DNA of 64,000 nt from Roridomyces roridus (taxonomy: Eukaryota > Basidiomycota > Agaricomycetes > Agaricales > Mycenaceae). Positions 24,006-36,061 of the stretch are shown here, piece by piece. The stretch covers positions 1-64,000 of the forward strand of contig JARKIF010000003.1 in assembly GCA_029378245.1 (NCBI GenBank), written 5' to 3'. The notes beneath the pieces are model-generated. The model was not told where the DNA came from. It saw nothing but the letters and a program-made list of their open reading frames with translations, and searched no databases. Position 1 is the stretch's first letter, and the number at the start of each line of letters is the position of its first letter. The position numbers and the translations under genes were made by a program.

Positions 24006-25664
24006 TCACGTAGAAGGATGTTTAGCATGCACGGTGCTGTCTATGTCCATCGGCGGGGGGCTCGTACAAACTTGAGACTCGGTCGTCACGCGGATCTTCA
24101 AATCCATGAATCAACTCTACGTTCACAACGAGTTCGAAGAAATCTGAAACGCACCTGGAACCCCCGTCCCGTGGTCGCAGGCAAGTCCTCCATCTTGTAG
24201 AAGTTGTTGCCAAGTGGACTGCGTACAGGCGCCGGCGGATCGTCGCGATCCAGTTTGAATGAATGCACATGCGCAGGACTGGTTGGGACGGCGAACGATA
24301 GGACACTGTGGCTGTCGAGTGTCGCGCGCCGATTCCCGCCGCCGCTGTGTGCGCTGAAGGAATCAGACCCAGAGGATGAGGTTCTTGCCGTTACCCAGAA
24401 TACGGCTGCGGCGTTGAATACGACCTGTCGATCGAGTGAGAGTTGAGGTCTAGACGATGGGAATTGAAATCGACCTACATCCGCTCCGCAGCTCGCCAGA
24501 CAGACCCATCCGAGCTGTCGTCCTTTCAGAGCAGTGAGGACGCCAATATTGATCTGTTGGCACGGCATACGATAAGTAAGATTGTTATGACGCTTCGAAT
24601 CAGGCCTAGACCGACCGTGGATGTCGTCAGTGCGGCCCCTGATGCGCTGGCGAAGAGATTAACGTTTCGTCGATCAATATCATCCGAGATTAAACGTGCA
24701 CGAGCGTCCGAATGGCGACACTGCGCAGCCTTGTGCTCGAATGCGCCGAGCGGAGGATCGGCCATAGGAACAAGCCCGTTAGAAGGATGTTTATGTACCT
24801 GTTAGTACCTCAAAAAATGGCTCGGACGAGGAGTGCTACACTGCACTCACAAATCGTAACAGAGTAGAGGAAGGGAAGCAGTCCGTTTGAGTCCGATGAC
24901 GCCTGCAACGAACTGGAGTCAGTCGTTGTGGAATTTGGGACGGATAAAGACTCACATGCCGTGTCGCCCGGCCTAAATTCTGCGATGTGTTCTGCAACTA
25001 CTTCAGCTGAGCTGGATGAATCATTCGTCCAGAATTACCGAAGAGAACTGCCAAGATGACACCAAAGTAGAGGGTGATGGTGGCCACACAGATGAGGTAC
25101 ACCGGAGAACGCTTGCGGCTACGGCCTGTGTCCCAGACGATGAACACCTTCTCAGCTGTATGTTCCCTCGGTCAGCTTACACCGGACGCAAAAAGATATA
25201 ATTTTCACTCACTCAAGAATGTGTATATCAGGACCTTGGAGGACGTGTAGAACAAGACGCAGAGATATATCCCCGCCGCGCAGGTGGTCGTGTTCCTCTG
25301 GAGGCCGACTCCGAATATCAGGATTCCGGCTACATACATAGAATTGTGGTCAATTCCCTGCGCAATCAAGTAGCGAAAGAGGAATCAATCTCACAGGCAA
25401 ACATGAAGCAGTACGAGTCCAAAAAGATCAACAGCACACAGACGCGGAGCCAACTCGGACGCGTCCACGCCCGCCTCGTAGGCGATCCTTCTCGGAATGC
25501 CAAGAGCCGCCGCGAGAAGAAGAACGTGAGGATGGAAACGCCTGAGGGTAGAATTCAACTGAGGCAGAAGAATCCCAAGTCTCGAGCGCGCGCACACCTA
25601 GCAAGATGATCGAGGCGATCAAGGCCTGAAATCCTACCGCTGGGAACAGGGTGGTGGTAGCCAT
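24006..25664 (-). CDS. Multi-pass (about seven-TM) orphan membrane protein
   Basis: A multi-exon gene of a large agaricomycete receptor-like family. The start at 25664 reads MATTTLFPAVGFQALIASIILLG. Later exons give the family core ILIFGVGLQRNTTTCAAGIYL, LFYTSSKVLIYTFL, EKVFIVWDTGRSRKRSPVYL, ICVATITLYFGVILAVLF, CVIGLKRTASLPLLCYDL, GLFLWPILRS and LTALKGRQLGWVCLASCG. A Ser-rich cytosolic tail ends at a TGA at 24006-24008. At least nine GT-AG introns are recognisable. The junction near 25395-25320 is uncertain, because no splice choice keeps the frame perfectly, so a lesion there cannot be excluded. Signalling function and ligand are unknown. Confidence 0.7.
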
Positions 25665-25959
25665 GGCGCCGTGGGCGGACGAGGAGGGCATTGACCGGAC
25701 ATGTGCATTTAAACGAGCCCGTTGTGGCCCCTAGTTGTCATGCCCCTGGTTCCCTGGTTGTCATCCAAATGAATGTGGAAAGAGAAACGAGCGGCACATG
25801 CTAGGCTGACGATTGAATCTGTCAGGGGCGGGTACACGTACGTGTGAGTCAATGAGCATCTGGAATGGCCGGCTGAATAATAGGATTGTCATAAGTCCTC
25901 ATAGGATGTCCTAAGTGAGAGGTCCTTCCATATGGTCGGTTTCCGCGCCGGGCAATCCG

Positions 25960-26837
25960 ACGAGATGAAACGGATTCGTATCATGGACGGCGGCCTTCAA
26001 GGGAAGAAGTTTCGATCGAACGCTGGCTTACTTTGCGTGGTGGATATTAATTGGTTGTCCAAGCTGCATATTCGCTGTACGCTGGCCGACGAACGAAATG
26101 AAAGCCAGAAAATCGCTGGGCCATTGGTAGATCACCTCAGGTCTCATGACCCGTCGAGTAAGTTCCGAATTTCAACAAATTCAAGGCTGGAACTTACAAA
26201 TATACGATCTACGAGGTGCGGAATGTCGGGAAATACAGCCCTCCGCGAAGTACGTTGGCGAGACAAGCCTTCCATTGACTCTCTTGCAGCTGTCAAAGAA
26301 TTATAGATTCAGACACGCTCATAACGATGAAACGGGACCAACCTGACCGAGCCTGGCCACCATCGTACGAGTGACCTCGAACACCCTCAAAGGCTGGTAA
26401 TTCGCCGTCGAAATCTATTTCAGTACGAATGAGAACCACCACGGACATGAACCGAAGAAATGCACCTGTCCGAGAGCAGTCAACAGATCCCGCTCGTCAT
26501 CCTCTAGCAGTTCCATACAAATCACCATCATCGCTCCAATATGCCCGTCTTCCCGCGACTTCTTCTCCTCGTCCTTGAGGATTCGGTACGGGCTGTGTGT
26601 CGGGGTGCGCGTCGAAAAGATGGGCTTGAGCTCCGAAACAGCTACAGTGCAAACGTCCTTGAGAGTATAATACATTCTTGGGACGGTCGACTGTGTCCTA
26701 CAGAGCCCGATGACCAGGACCTTGGACTTGCGGGCTTCTATGTCGCTAAGAAGTCCGAGTGCTTGCCAGGCTGTGATAGTCAGCGTATCGCTGTGGGATG
26801 TTAACCTTAGAGCCCAGGTATCAGAATGCATACCCAT
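25960..26837 (-). pseudogene. MYND-type protein fragment (upstream half plus remnants)
   Basis: The frame from 26837 matches the pre-finger half of agaricomycete MYND proteins: an extended N-terminal segment, then a conserved charged helix region (KDEEKKSREDGHIGAMMV, CMELLEDDERDLLTALGQ) ending at a GTGCAT splice donor. A second piece (SQWKACLANVLRGGLYFPTF) follows near 26250-26190, then stops. No zinc-finger cysteines are found downstream. It lies directly behind the related gene at 26896-29294, so a tandem duplicate that decayed is likely. Confidence 0.5.
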
Positions 26838-26895
26838 TGTGCGCCATCGCCCATGCCATCAAGTCTTGCAACACCTGCCCCCTTCACCGTCATGA

Positions 26896-29294
26896 TCAGT
26901 CTCCGTCGTTATGCAAAGGCTCGTAAACAAACGTGGCTCTTCCTCGACGATCCCTGTCGCCTATATTGCCAACTGGAATGGTCAACCCTGCCTTTGCGCT
27001 CTCTCCGCTTGTAAACTTCCGGCTTGAATTCACATCTTCAGTCACAAATCTGAGGAATGAATGCGATCCATACCAGTGAGCTTTGTGTTCTTTCCAATCC
27101 TTCCGTTGACAATCCACTTCCGATCCAATCAAATCCAGAACGGAACTCCATGAAGCAGAACTCACCCGAGCAGTAGGACGCACTGGCACACGCAGCACAG
27201 ACCCGCAACTTGGACAGCCCGGCTTCGGCTGCAGTCTTTTCGCAGGTAGGGCTGGGCACCGTAACCGTACCCTACGGAATACGGCTCCGTAATACGGAGA
27301 CGGTGCCGTGCCGTGGCCCCTGGTAGTGTGGTTTGCACGGCCGTGTGCCGTATTTCCCGTATGAATACGGCCGGTACGGCCGTAATACGGGAATCCTCGG
27401 CAATCTATCCTGAACACTATCAGCGCGATAGATTTGTGGTGGTGGGCAGCGACGGTGATCTGATGGGCCATCATTAATGCGTGTCAGATCGCGTATCAGT
27501 CTGAGCCCCGCCAAAGTCCTAATGAGAAATGGGAATTTATATTAGAAAATTGGATGCCCCTGTGCGATCCCCGACTGCCCATGATAAATCATGATAAATC
27601 GGCAGCTTTCCTCAAATAGAGCCGGATTTTCCGCCTGATATCAATACTTGTAGACTGATCTCTTCCAGATGCCAAATAGATCCCAGTCTCAAAATCCGGC
27701 TCTGTAACATTCAAGACTGGGATTAATCATGATTTTAGATGTATGTCTGGTGGCACCCATCAAGCCGAGTGATTTATTATTTGAGGCAGAATGATCAGGC
27801 CCGGTACTGCCTTTCATGGTGTGACTGGCGCGTGACATGCTTGTAAGCACATTGCGACGCGCCTGGGGCCGATGAAAATACCAATTAATCCAATTTTGAT
27901 GCTGTACACTGGTATGGTGACTACAACAACTGAGAGCACTACTTGAATTGAGCTTCCGAGCCATTAGAACCCGAAAACGGACGAGACAAACGAACACCAT
28001 CAATTTTGCCGGTTACTGTTGCGTTACCGGCCGATCAATGGGACCATCTGATCCCGTCGCTGCCCACCACCAAGATTTGTGTCGGAATTCTCACCAAGTC
28101 ATGTCAGCAGGGTTTGCAAGTGCAGAGATGGCTTCCCCTTTGGGTGGCCGGGCTTGCGGGAGTTGCGGCGGGCATCGTTGATGTTACGGCAGCCGCCATC
28201 AACGCATCAAGGGACCATCAACTTCAATATTGATCGTGGCAGATGTTCCCAGCCCATGTTTTGTGCTAGGAAGGGTAGCTATGAATGGAAGGAGTGAGTT
28301 GGACTGTAGGAATTGATGAACGTACCGTTCAATAACAATTTTTACGCAGTAAATCAGAGAAAGCATCAAGAAAGCATTGACCATCAGTTTACGGCCGGGT
28401 TACGGAAATACGGCCGGATACGGCACCGTACCGTACCGTCAGCAATATCTGCTGCCAATTTACGGCCCATGATGTTACGGCCGTGTGCGAAAACGGCCGT
28501 AATTTCTACGGCCGTGTCCGTTACGGTACGGTGCCCAGCCCTATTCGCAGGTGGCACAGCGAATCGGGCCCTTCATCATCTCTTGGATTTGCTCGAGCGT
28601 ATAGTCCCTGTTGTCAGACTGCTGTAGCGACATGACGTGGACAAAGAAGAGACGAATCAGAGCCTGAGAAACTCGACATCGAAAAAGGTGCGAGACTGAT
28701 GAATTCCGGGCCGTCCCGGAGATTGGGAAATTGTTCGAAAGTTGGCATCGCGTCGATATTATATGGTACAATTGCAAGATATTGAGATCGGGATAGAGGA
28801 GATCTCTATGTTTCGAGTTGGAACGCTCCACGGAGTGCACCGTCCAGCAAGACTTTCCACGTCCCTTCAGGAAGCTGCCAAAAATGAATTCGATGCTTGA
28901 GAAGGAGGTGAACGGCAGATGCACCTGACCATATGTCCGGCGTACTTTATCACCGTCCTGCTTCGACGCTAGCAGTGTCTGGAACGATGATATCGTTGAA
29001 ATCTGATGGAAATAGTGAGTATAGATGGCTCAGAAGGAAACCGATACTCACATCCTTCACAGCCTCGGTAACGGGTCTCGGGTCGTCCCAAGCCAGCTCC
29101 GTGCAGATAACCAGCATCACTCCAATAAACCCAAGCTCCCGCACCTTCTTCTCCTGCTCCTTGAAGAACTGAAACGGATTTTGCGCTGCGGGAAGCCCTG
29201 CAAAGGGACCTTTGAGCGTGAAGGTCTTGGGGACCACCTGAATAAACGAATCGCTACCGTGGCGGGTGAAGCTAGGGAGTGATTGCTCTGCCAT
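26896..29294 (-). pseudogene. MYND zinc-finger protein gene split by a hAT element
   Basis: The start at 29294 reads MAEQSLPSFTRHGSDSFIQV. Then come the family segment FFKEQEKKVRELGFIGVMLV, an exon with RTYGQ, and a zinc-finger start GPIRCATCE at 28552-28580. The hAT copy 27247-28543 interrupts the next codon. On its far side the finger resumes: KTAAEAGLSKLRVCAAC, ASASYCS, then an intron and CQRKDWKEHKAHW, a complete C-x2-C...C-x2-C...C...H..C-type MYND set. The end is a stop at 26896-26898. Removing the element and one copy of its 8 bp duplication restores the frame exactly. MYND fingers mediate protein-protein contacts. Confidence 0.85.
27247..28543. mobile_element. hAT-type non-autonomous element (copy 2)
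   Basis: It has the same TAGGGCTGGGCACCG inverted ends as the 22 kb copy and an exact 8 bp duplication TTCGCAGG (27239-27246 and 28544-28551). Interior parts (for example around 28060-28260) are homologous to the first copy in opposite orientation. It is about 400 bp longer, and an inverted-repeat stretch at 27600-27740 (AGAGCCGGATTTT / AAAATCCGGCTCT) may be a nested insertion. No transposase frame. Confidence 0.9.
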
Positions 29295-29463
29295 TTACTG
29301 GGGAGCACCGAGAAGCAGAGGACAGAGAAGAATTAGAGCGCAATCGGAACGAGTGGAAAGGTCGATGTGGAAGTCGAGAGCAAGTCGGACGATATTATGT
29401 AATGCATAAAGGCCGAGGAGTCCGACTCCGCGGATCAATCAACTGTCTGTCAGCCACTCTCCC

Positions 29464-30095
29464 AGGACCCCCGATTATAGGCGTGAAGGCCTGATTTTTT
29501 TCAAGCCAAAAAGTTAGGATTTTTTTGGCACAAAAAGTCAGGATTCATACAGGCCTCCCAATTTTTTTCGCTCACGGTCAGGAAAATCGAAACAGGCCTA
29601 AATTTCGCCCAAAAAGTCAGGAAAATCGAAACAGGCCTCAATTTTACCTGAAAAAGTCAGGTTTTTCGCCACAGCCCTTCATACCGCTTGTTTTCGTCAG
29701 GAAATTCGATAAATTCAATAAAAACAGCCGCCCGGGCATCGAAATGTCGCCTACAACTGCCTACAACCGCATTTAAAAGCAGGGGCAAAAACAGGAGCTT
29801 GGCCAAATAAAATAAAATTGCACAATGAAAGTGAATTACTTGGGGAGGAATCGAACTCGGGCCTCCCCATCAGCCGGCCTTGAACAGAGCTGGGATGTCG
29901 AAAGCGCTGCACCACGGATCTACGTCAGGATTGTACATCAGGCCGCCTAGCGTGACCCCAAAAGTCAGGATTTCCGCATCAGGCCCTCCAAAAAAATCTC
30001 AAATTTTGTCAGGATTTCGTACAGGCCTACAGGACAAAAATCGCCCAAATCGTCAGGAATCGCATCAGGCCTTCACACCTATCATCAGGGGTCCT
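29464..30095. mobile_element. Inverted-repeat element with 8 bp target duplication and internal CAGGCC repeats
   Basis: The ends AGGACCCCCGATTATAGG... and ...CACCTATCATCAGGGGTCCT are imperfect inverted repeats, continuing through GTGAAGGCCTGAT. Flanks repeat ACTCTCCC (29456-29463 and 30096-30103). Inside, GTCAGGA...TCG...CAGGCC occurs about ten times in direct and inverted orientation. A minus-strand segment at about 29840-29930 has a tRNA-like A box (TGGTGCAGCGC) and B box (GAGTTCGATTCC), which suggests a captured or ancestral tRNA-derived Pol III promoter. No protein-coding frame. Confidence 0.8.
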
Positions 30096-30264
30096 ACTCT
30101 CCCACGGGCGCGTCTTGCATCCTTTCCACGACACCCTCCCTTCCTCCTTGACGCCGGACACGAATCTCTGCAGACATAACTCACACTCTTTATTTCACGA
30201 TCTTTATCTCTCTTCTCTCTGCGGCCTCAAGCGATAGGCGGGCGTGCTAGCCGCTAGCGACGAC

Positions 30265-32457
30265 ATGGACCGCGACAATGTGGACGCTCACGACGAGGTC
30301 GACGGAGAGGAAATGCTGCTCATCTCGCCCGTTAATTCACGCCCCACTCCCATCAACGTCAATAAATCTACCACCGTCAAGGGCGGCGTCAGTAAACGGT
30401 GATACGCAGCGTCACGCGCACTAGTGTATAGTAGATAGCTCGAGTAGGTAATGTCCTAGAAGTAGACCGCGAAGCGATACAACTCCACAACACACACAAC
30501 ACACACACAATTCCTTGACTAGCACGCTGACACCTAACGGTTGAGTTCGGGGTCGTCTGAAGTATACAGATAAGACTGATACTCCGCGGTTTGGTTCTCG
30601 GAAGCTTGTAGGTTGACTCTCGAGGTTTCACACCAAGTTCAATGTCTTTGAACTAAGAGGAATCTCTTGACTGGTTTGTAGACTGCTCACAACGAACACG
30701 AGGTTACGATGTTAAAAGGTTTTATATTTTATTGACCGAAACACACAATATCCAAACACCAATACAACTTCGATACAACACGAAGAGGAACTATAGCACA
30801 GAGGGCAACCCACTACCCCTTAAGTATGTTACTATAGCTGACCCAAGTTGAACCAGAGCTCGGGTGCCTTTGATATTGCGTCTAAGCTAAGAGAAATGAT
30901 ACACAAATCTCCGCGGAAGTCACAAGACTGCACTATAACCACAGATCAAGCGTCGACCCAATGTCTAGGCAAGAAGGCGTACAATGCAATGCTGCAAGGG
31001 CGGGATCTACAGGCCTTATATACTACTCCCTACTGATCTGATGATATAACTACTATTACGTGCCTGCCGTCCCTATTTCCGTACTTTCCCTATAACCCTA
31101 GGTGTCCTGTCACCTATATTACATCCCCTCGAACCGCTTCGCGTGGTTCTGCTGCTTATGTCGCTGCTTGACCCGTCTGATCGGTGGTCATGCCGTCTTG
31201 GCATTCGAGCCGATTGGCCTGGTAATTTGATTCCGTCGTTTCATTACACTCTCTTGCTGAGCCAGCGCTCATTATGACTATAGCCCTCGACCCAGGTCCA
31301 TAAATAACCTCGGTCCGCCATCTTCGTCATTCAAGGCTTACTCCTGGCATATTCTGTCAGACACGATCATCGCTCTGATCGTCTGCCGCGACTCCGCCGC
31401 TTTCCATGATCATGATCGTACTCGGATCAGTTCTCGATCATACTAGTGCGCCTGCGCCAGTTCGACTCGTCCACTTGTCATCTCTTTTCTGGGTGTCTCT
31501 TCAATACCGGAACGAATGGTAGTATTTCCTCCAACTCGCCTACACGAGCCACTCTGTTTGTATACATATATATAGACTTATACCGGTCCGCGAGGTACTC
31601 CGCGAACCTTGCCATAATAGTACTGCGCGTCCGCGCAACCTTCGTCTTTGCTCTGTAGCTAGTCTAGCTCATTTCTGAATACACCTGGGCTTGGTATATC
31701 TCCTTGGGTATGGTATCTCCACAAGTAGTAGTCCCCGCGAACCGCCTATTGGAGTCACTACAACCGACCACTTGAACGAATAGCCAAGCGTAGTGTACTG
31801 ACGACTTGTACTTGTCTCATTAATACACGAATAGTGACACGGAGCTCAGTCCTATCCCTTATTGTATATCACCTGACAGAGGCATTGGTGTGCCCACCAA
31901 AACAGCTAAATAGCCAGATTTCACGCGTGCGAAATACGCAGTCGTATCAAGGGAAGCGCGCATCATCAACTTCCAAAACCTTCCAATGTCGGGGGTATGG
32001 CGATTGTAGCATGGTTTTTCAACGGGATTCGCATCTCGCGAGGCATATTCTGTGCGTCCATTTCCTCATTTATTTCACGCGTCATAATCTCTCCCTCATT
32101 CGCCCGAACTGACTACGCTCTAGATCCCACACCGGTGAAAAGCCCTTTGAATGTCACTGCTCCCAACGATTTGCTCGGCTCGACAACCTTCGTCAGCACG
32201 CTCAAATTGTACATTCCGACCAGCCCAACGCGAATGCAAGGATGATGTCCAAGTTTGGGAAGTTGATGGGTGGCGTAGGTTCCGACCTGGACGCCATGTT
32301 TACAGATAGCATCGATGTAAGTGCGAAGAAATCCCGGCGGGTCTGGTGTTGGACGGAAGCTTTGACGACTGTGAAGATATTCGCTCGGGGTTCAAAGTCA
32401 GTATTCTCATTCAAGTCTCCGATTCATTCATTGAATTTGAACTCTATTCAGCCTTAA
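30265..32457 (+). pseudogene. C2H2 zinc-finger protein gene interrupted by a 1.5 kb insertion
   Basis: The start at 30265 (MDRDNVDAHDEVDGEEMLLI) opens a 45-codon acidic N-terminus that runs into foreign sequence at 30400. Beyond the insertion, coding resumes at about 31950: KRASSTSKTFQCRGYGDCSM, VFQRDSHLARHI, intron 32053-32123, then [20 protein letters not shown] and [10 protein letters not shown]. These are two adjacent C2H2 fingers with the canonical HTGEKPF linker, typical of fungal DNA-binding regulators. The frame continues to a TAA at 32455-32457. The protein cannot be made unless the insertion is removed. Confidence 0.72.
30400..31949. mobile_element. Insertion resembling a solo LTR
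   Basis: A block of A+T-richer, non-coding sequence begins TGATACGCAGCGT and ends ACGCAGTCGTATCA, giving TG...CA inverted termini as in LTRs. It separates two halves of a zinc-finger gene. Direct repeats (CACAACACACACAAC) lie near the left end. No target duplication of 4-6 bp is clear at these borders, so the right boundary may instead lie nearer 31830. No gag or pol frames are present. Confidence 0.45.
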
Positions 32458-32469
32458 TTCTTCCTTCAA

Positions 32470-33268
32470 TTGGTGAATGTCCCATTTCTTGCACCGACCC
32501 CCGAGCGACTCGCCATACACTGGAACCACTACGCGGACCGTGGATCCATGTCCTGTTATATTCCTAGCGCATACGCCGTCCCAGAATTTACAAAGATGCG
32601 CGAGGATCTCGTGGCACGGTGCCCCGGACTGAACTACCGATGGCTCCACGGCATTTACTTCAGATATGAATGGAGGGATGACGGCACGGCCCCCAATGGT
32701 GGGGCAAAAGAGTTCAGCACGAGGAACTACAGTCAGTGGTTATTATCATTTCATCCGGACACCGCTTAAATTCTTGCAGTGGATTCGTATGTACAAGACG
32801 CGGAACCGTTCGGTTTTGACCAGGGCTGGGACCCTTGTCTGTAAATTTCTTCGTTTTCTTGGTACTGCGCGGTCCACTTGGGACCGAAAACATGAATCAA
32901 CTTTCTTGGGGTGCAATCTTTGGCTTTGATGGACCATGTATTGTCCGTGCGTTCCCATAACCTACGCTAATTTATCATCTCGGTGTGGTGGTAGGACTTG
33001 AAGATCTCGCGATATTGAGCCCATCGCCCCTCAGTAGAGGAGCCATTTATTTTCCAAGCGCCATTCATGAATCAAACAATGGGATCGACGAAGATATGGG
33101 TCACACACGAAAGCCAATCCAGCAAGTAGCACAAGTGGGACAAAAGGTTAGAGGTAGTGATGCAGTGGAAGCCAGATTTTCCTTTTTCACATTCAAATGG
33201 TCGTGTCTAGACAGAGAGAGCTTCGTTCAATTGCGCTTCTTCAACCACAACTCCTCCGCCTTGATCTG
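32470..33268 (+). other. Unidentified coding fragments
   Basis: An exon-like stretch at 32470-32730 (PFLAPTPERLAIHWNHYADR...YFRYEWRDDG) joins across a GTCAGT...GCAG intron to 32781-32841 (DSYVQDAEPFGFDQGWDP). A preceding piece at about 32347-32396 may belong ([16 protein letters not shown]). The later open frame 32990-33268 could be a further exon. No start codon is evident and I know no family. It may be a truncated gene or the tail of the disrupted zinc-finger gene. Confidence 0.3.
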
Positions 33269-33956
33269 AATGGCCTAGAGATCATAAATTTGTCTACTAA
33301 TCCACCCACAGAACACCAGAACACACCAAATGCTTGCTGAAGAAACGTGCCGTTCCAAATCCGCCAGGTGTAACCCAAATTCCGGGAGCACCCGTCGGCC
33401 GGAAGCAGTGCATGAGCTCACCTCCCTCGTCTAAACCCGAGATTTTATTTCCAATGAGAGTCTGAATTCCATCACCCATGACGGACGTGATGCTTGGCAT
33501 GATTGGCTGATAACCCGTCCTATGTTGTTTACACATTGAGACCGCGGAAGATTGGATGAGATTTCAACTGAAACGCACGCGAGTACAATCACATCTGCGG
33601 CGAGCTTCGATCCGTCTGCGAAGACCAGGCCTTCCGGTTCCACTCGAGCAATCTCCACACCTTGTTTGATCTGCATTGACAATTTCAGCGTCGTCTGACT
33701 TGGGTTTGCCGGTAATTACCTTGATTTTTCCATCGACGATCAACTTTACATTACCCATATCGAGGACTAGGTCGAATGAGTGAGTGTGTTAAGGACATTC
33801 AAAGGTTCACCGACTCGTTCCGGAAGCTAGTCGCTGATTTGAACGAACTATCAAATAAATATTCTTCAGAGTATTGAGTCTCCACTCATGTGGAACACAA
33901 ATGCAATCGGCGCAACCTCTTCTCCACCTGGAGTGAGCTGCCAAGTTAATTTGAAC

Positions 33957-34482
33957 CCTGCTTTTCTGAGACCGTCGCTCTGACGGCCGTCATGGGAGGT
34001 CGGACGGGCCCCACCCGGCCGTCAGACCATGTTGCGAGGCCTCAAAACGGCCGGGTGGTACCCGTCAGACCCGTCACGGCCGTCATGACGGGTTAAAGCG
34101 GTGACAGCCCAGGACAGCCCGTGCCTCCGGCTAAATCGACCATCAAATTGATGTAAACGTGATGCCGAAGTCAAAATTATGGATTGGCAGTCGGGAAGCC
34201 TCCAGAAGCGCAGTAGTGGGCCATCGGGAAGATTGCCGATGACCCAGGTGTGCCACCCCTGGAGCATCAAGTGATGATGGCAGTTCGGCATGGGTAATTA
34301 GCCGAGGACCCGTCACCACCCGTCATGGCCCGTCGACGGCCGGGAACGGGTACCCCGTCAGCCAAGGAACCGGACCCGGACCCGGCCGTCAAAATTGTGG
34401 CCTCAGAGGGCTGTACGGCCGGGCCGGCACCCGTCGTGACGGCTCGTTGACCCGTCATTTTGACGGTCGGGTCGGAGCCCTA
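33957..34482. mobile_element. GACGGCCGT-rich inverted-repeat insertion
   Basis: This GC-rich, non-coding block is crowded with ACGGCCGT / GACGGGT motifs. Its right end reads TAGGGCTCCGACCCGACCGT on the minus strand; the left end shares only GACCGTC-N-TGACGG with it. The TAGGGCTC terminus and subterminal motif style resemble the hAT copies in this window but belong to another family. No clean target duplication was found, so the left end may be truncated. Confidence 0.5.
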
Positions 34483-34919
34483 GGTAGGAGTGGGGAGAAC
34501 GGTGCTGGAGAGCCAGACATTGATTTCTTGTCCGACAGCGTATGCTTCCAGAAAGTCGGCGATTTTATCTCGGGGGAGGAATTTTGGATAGGTTTTCCTG
34601 GGGACTGTCAATATGTCGGTTGAGTTTACAATAAATGGAAACTCACGGCCATGGCTGATACAGCACTACGATAACCATAAGATCATCTGTTCAAGAATGG
34701 AGCGGACAGCATGCTCACCGGACATCGGATAGGTTTTAAAGTGAAGTGACAGGTTCGGATACCTCGGGACAAATTAGTTGGAACGCAGAGGGAAAGTGAT
34801 TGACACAACTCACCGGTTCCTCCACACATCTCCAACTCGAGCGGTCTTTTCGACAACGCACGAATTCCCATCCTGCCGAGCCTAGCGGCACACATGAGTC
34901 CGCACTGACCGGCTCCGAC

Positions 34920-35381
34920 AAGGGGGCACCGGGATCGAAATTTCGTACCGGGGGAGGGGGGGGGGGGGGTCCCGAGAGGGCTCGAAAAAAATTTCTATAT
35001 GTATATTAGTAAATGTGTTTTGGAGCATATTGGACACTCTTGATTGAAATTTCCAAATCGGGACTGATATATTACATAATACAGCTGCCAGTCTCATCGA
35101 CTCTCACAAGACATTGCCACAGACAACAAGTGTATCATTGCTCAAGTACACATGAGATAGGTCTAATTGACACTGGGGTCCTCTAATAAGTTTGTAATAC
35201 ATATTTTTCCTATGGTTGGGAGCCGCGGATTGCTCGGACCGCCGGTAAATCACATGATCGTGGGAATGATCTGCCTTATATAGGAGGGGAGAGGGGGGGG
35301 GGGGGGGGGGGGGGGTCCAGCCAGGGTCGAAAAAAACTTTTCGACCCTATATCCGAAATTCCGATCCCGATGCCCCCTTGG
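34920..35381. mobile_element. Non-autonomous element with poly-G tracts
   Basis: The ends AAGGGGGCACCGGGATCG and CGATCCCGATGCCCCCTT are inverted repeats. The flanks carry GCTCCGAC on both sides (34912-34919 and 35382-35389), an 8 bp target duplication. Each arm contains a long G run (14 G near 34957, about 21 G near 35296) followed by (T)CGAAAAAAA. It lies at an exon start of the flavin monooxygenase fossil. No coding frame. Confidence 0.8.
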
Positions 35382-36061
35382 GCTCCGACTAAATAAAATC
35401 ATCAGCGGAGACAAAACCGACATTCAAATGGAACATACCTATGAGGACTGTGGGGTCGTTCTCGATCTCGGCCATTTTCCGTGCGTGCTCTTCTTCCCAA
35501 GTGGTCCCAAAGTAGCCTTCGATCCCCTCTTTGGGCTCCTCGTGGCCATCGAGATCCTGGATATTGGTCAACACCGTGAACGCCCTCCACTCTCCCTCCC
35601 CATTCGGCAGTAATCGAACGAACCCGCGCCCAGTGGCGGGCGGCGAGTTGATGGAGAAAGTCAAAGCAGCCGAAAAGCCTTCAATCTGCGGATTGCCGGG
35701 AACAGGGAATTTGGCGGGTGAGATGGATTTGTCGAGCTCAAAGTTATGCAGCTGTGCGTGCTCGAAGCGGGATTTATTGTCAGTCTCAGACAGCGCGGAT
35801 AAGAACTCCACAATCCGGTCGCGGCCGGCGAAACTTTGAAAGTCCCATGAGAAGCACATGTATGGAGGCCCGGAGCACCGCGCTTTGAAACGCGATGATA
35901 ACCGATGACGGCCGCTGTCAACGAGCGTTCCGAAGTAGGACCCCGTAACCAGCGGCATATTCTGCCGTATTCGAACATTGATTTGACATGCGGCATCGGG
36001 CCGACTCTGATGAGATCACGAATGATGAATGACGAATAGCAAACGGTACAGCCCGATCAAA

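Noticed and set aside
29840..29930. Functional tRNA gene on the minus strand
   Set aside because: The A and B boxes are present, but T-stem and acceptor pairing fail in the standard geometry, and the sequence lies inside an inverted-repeat element. It is described as tRNA-like only.
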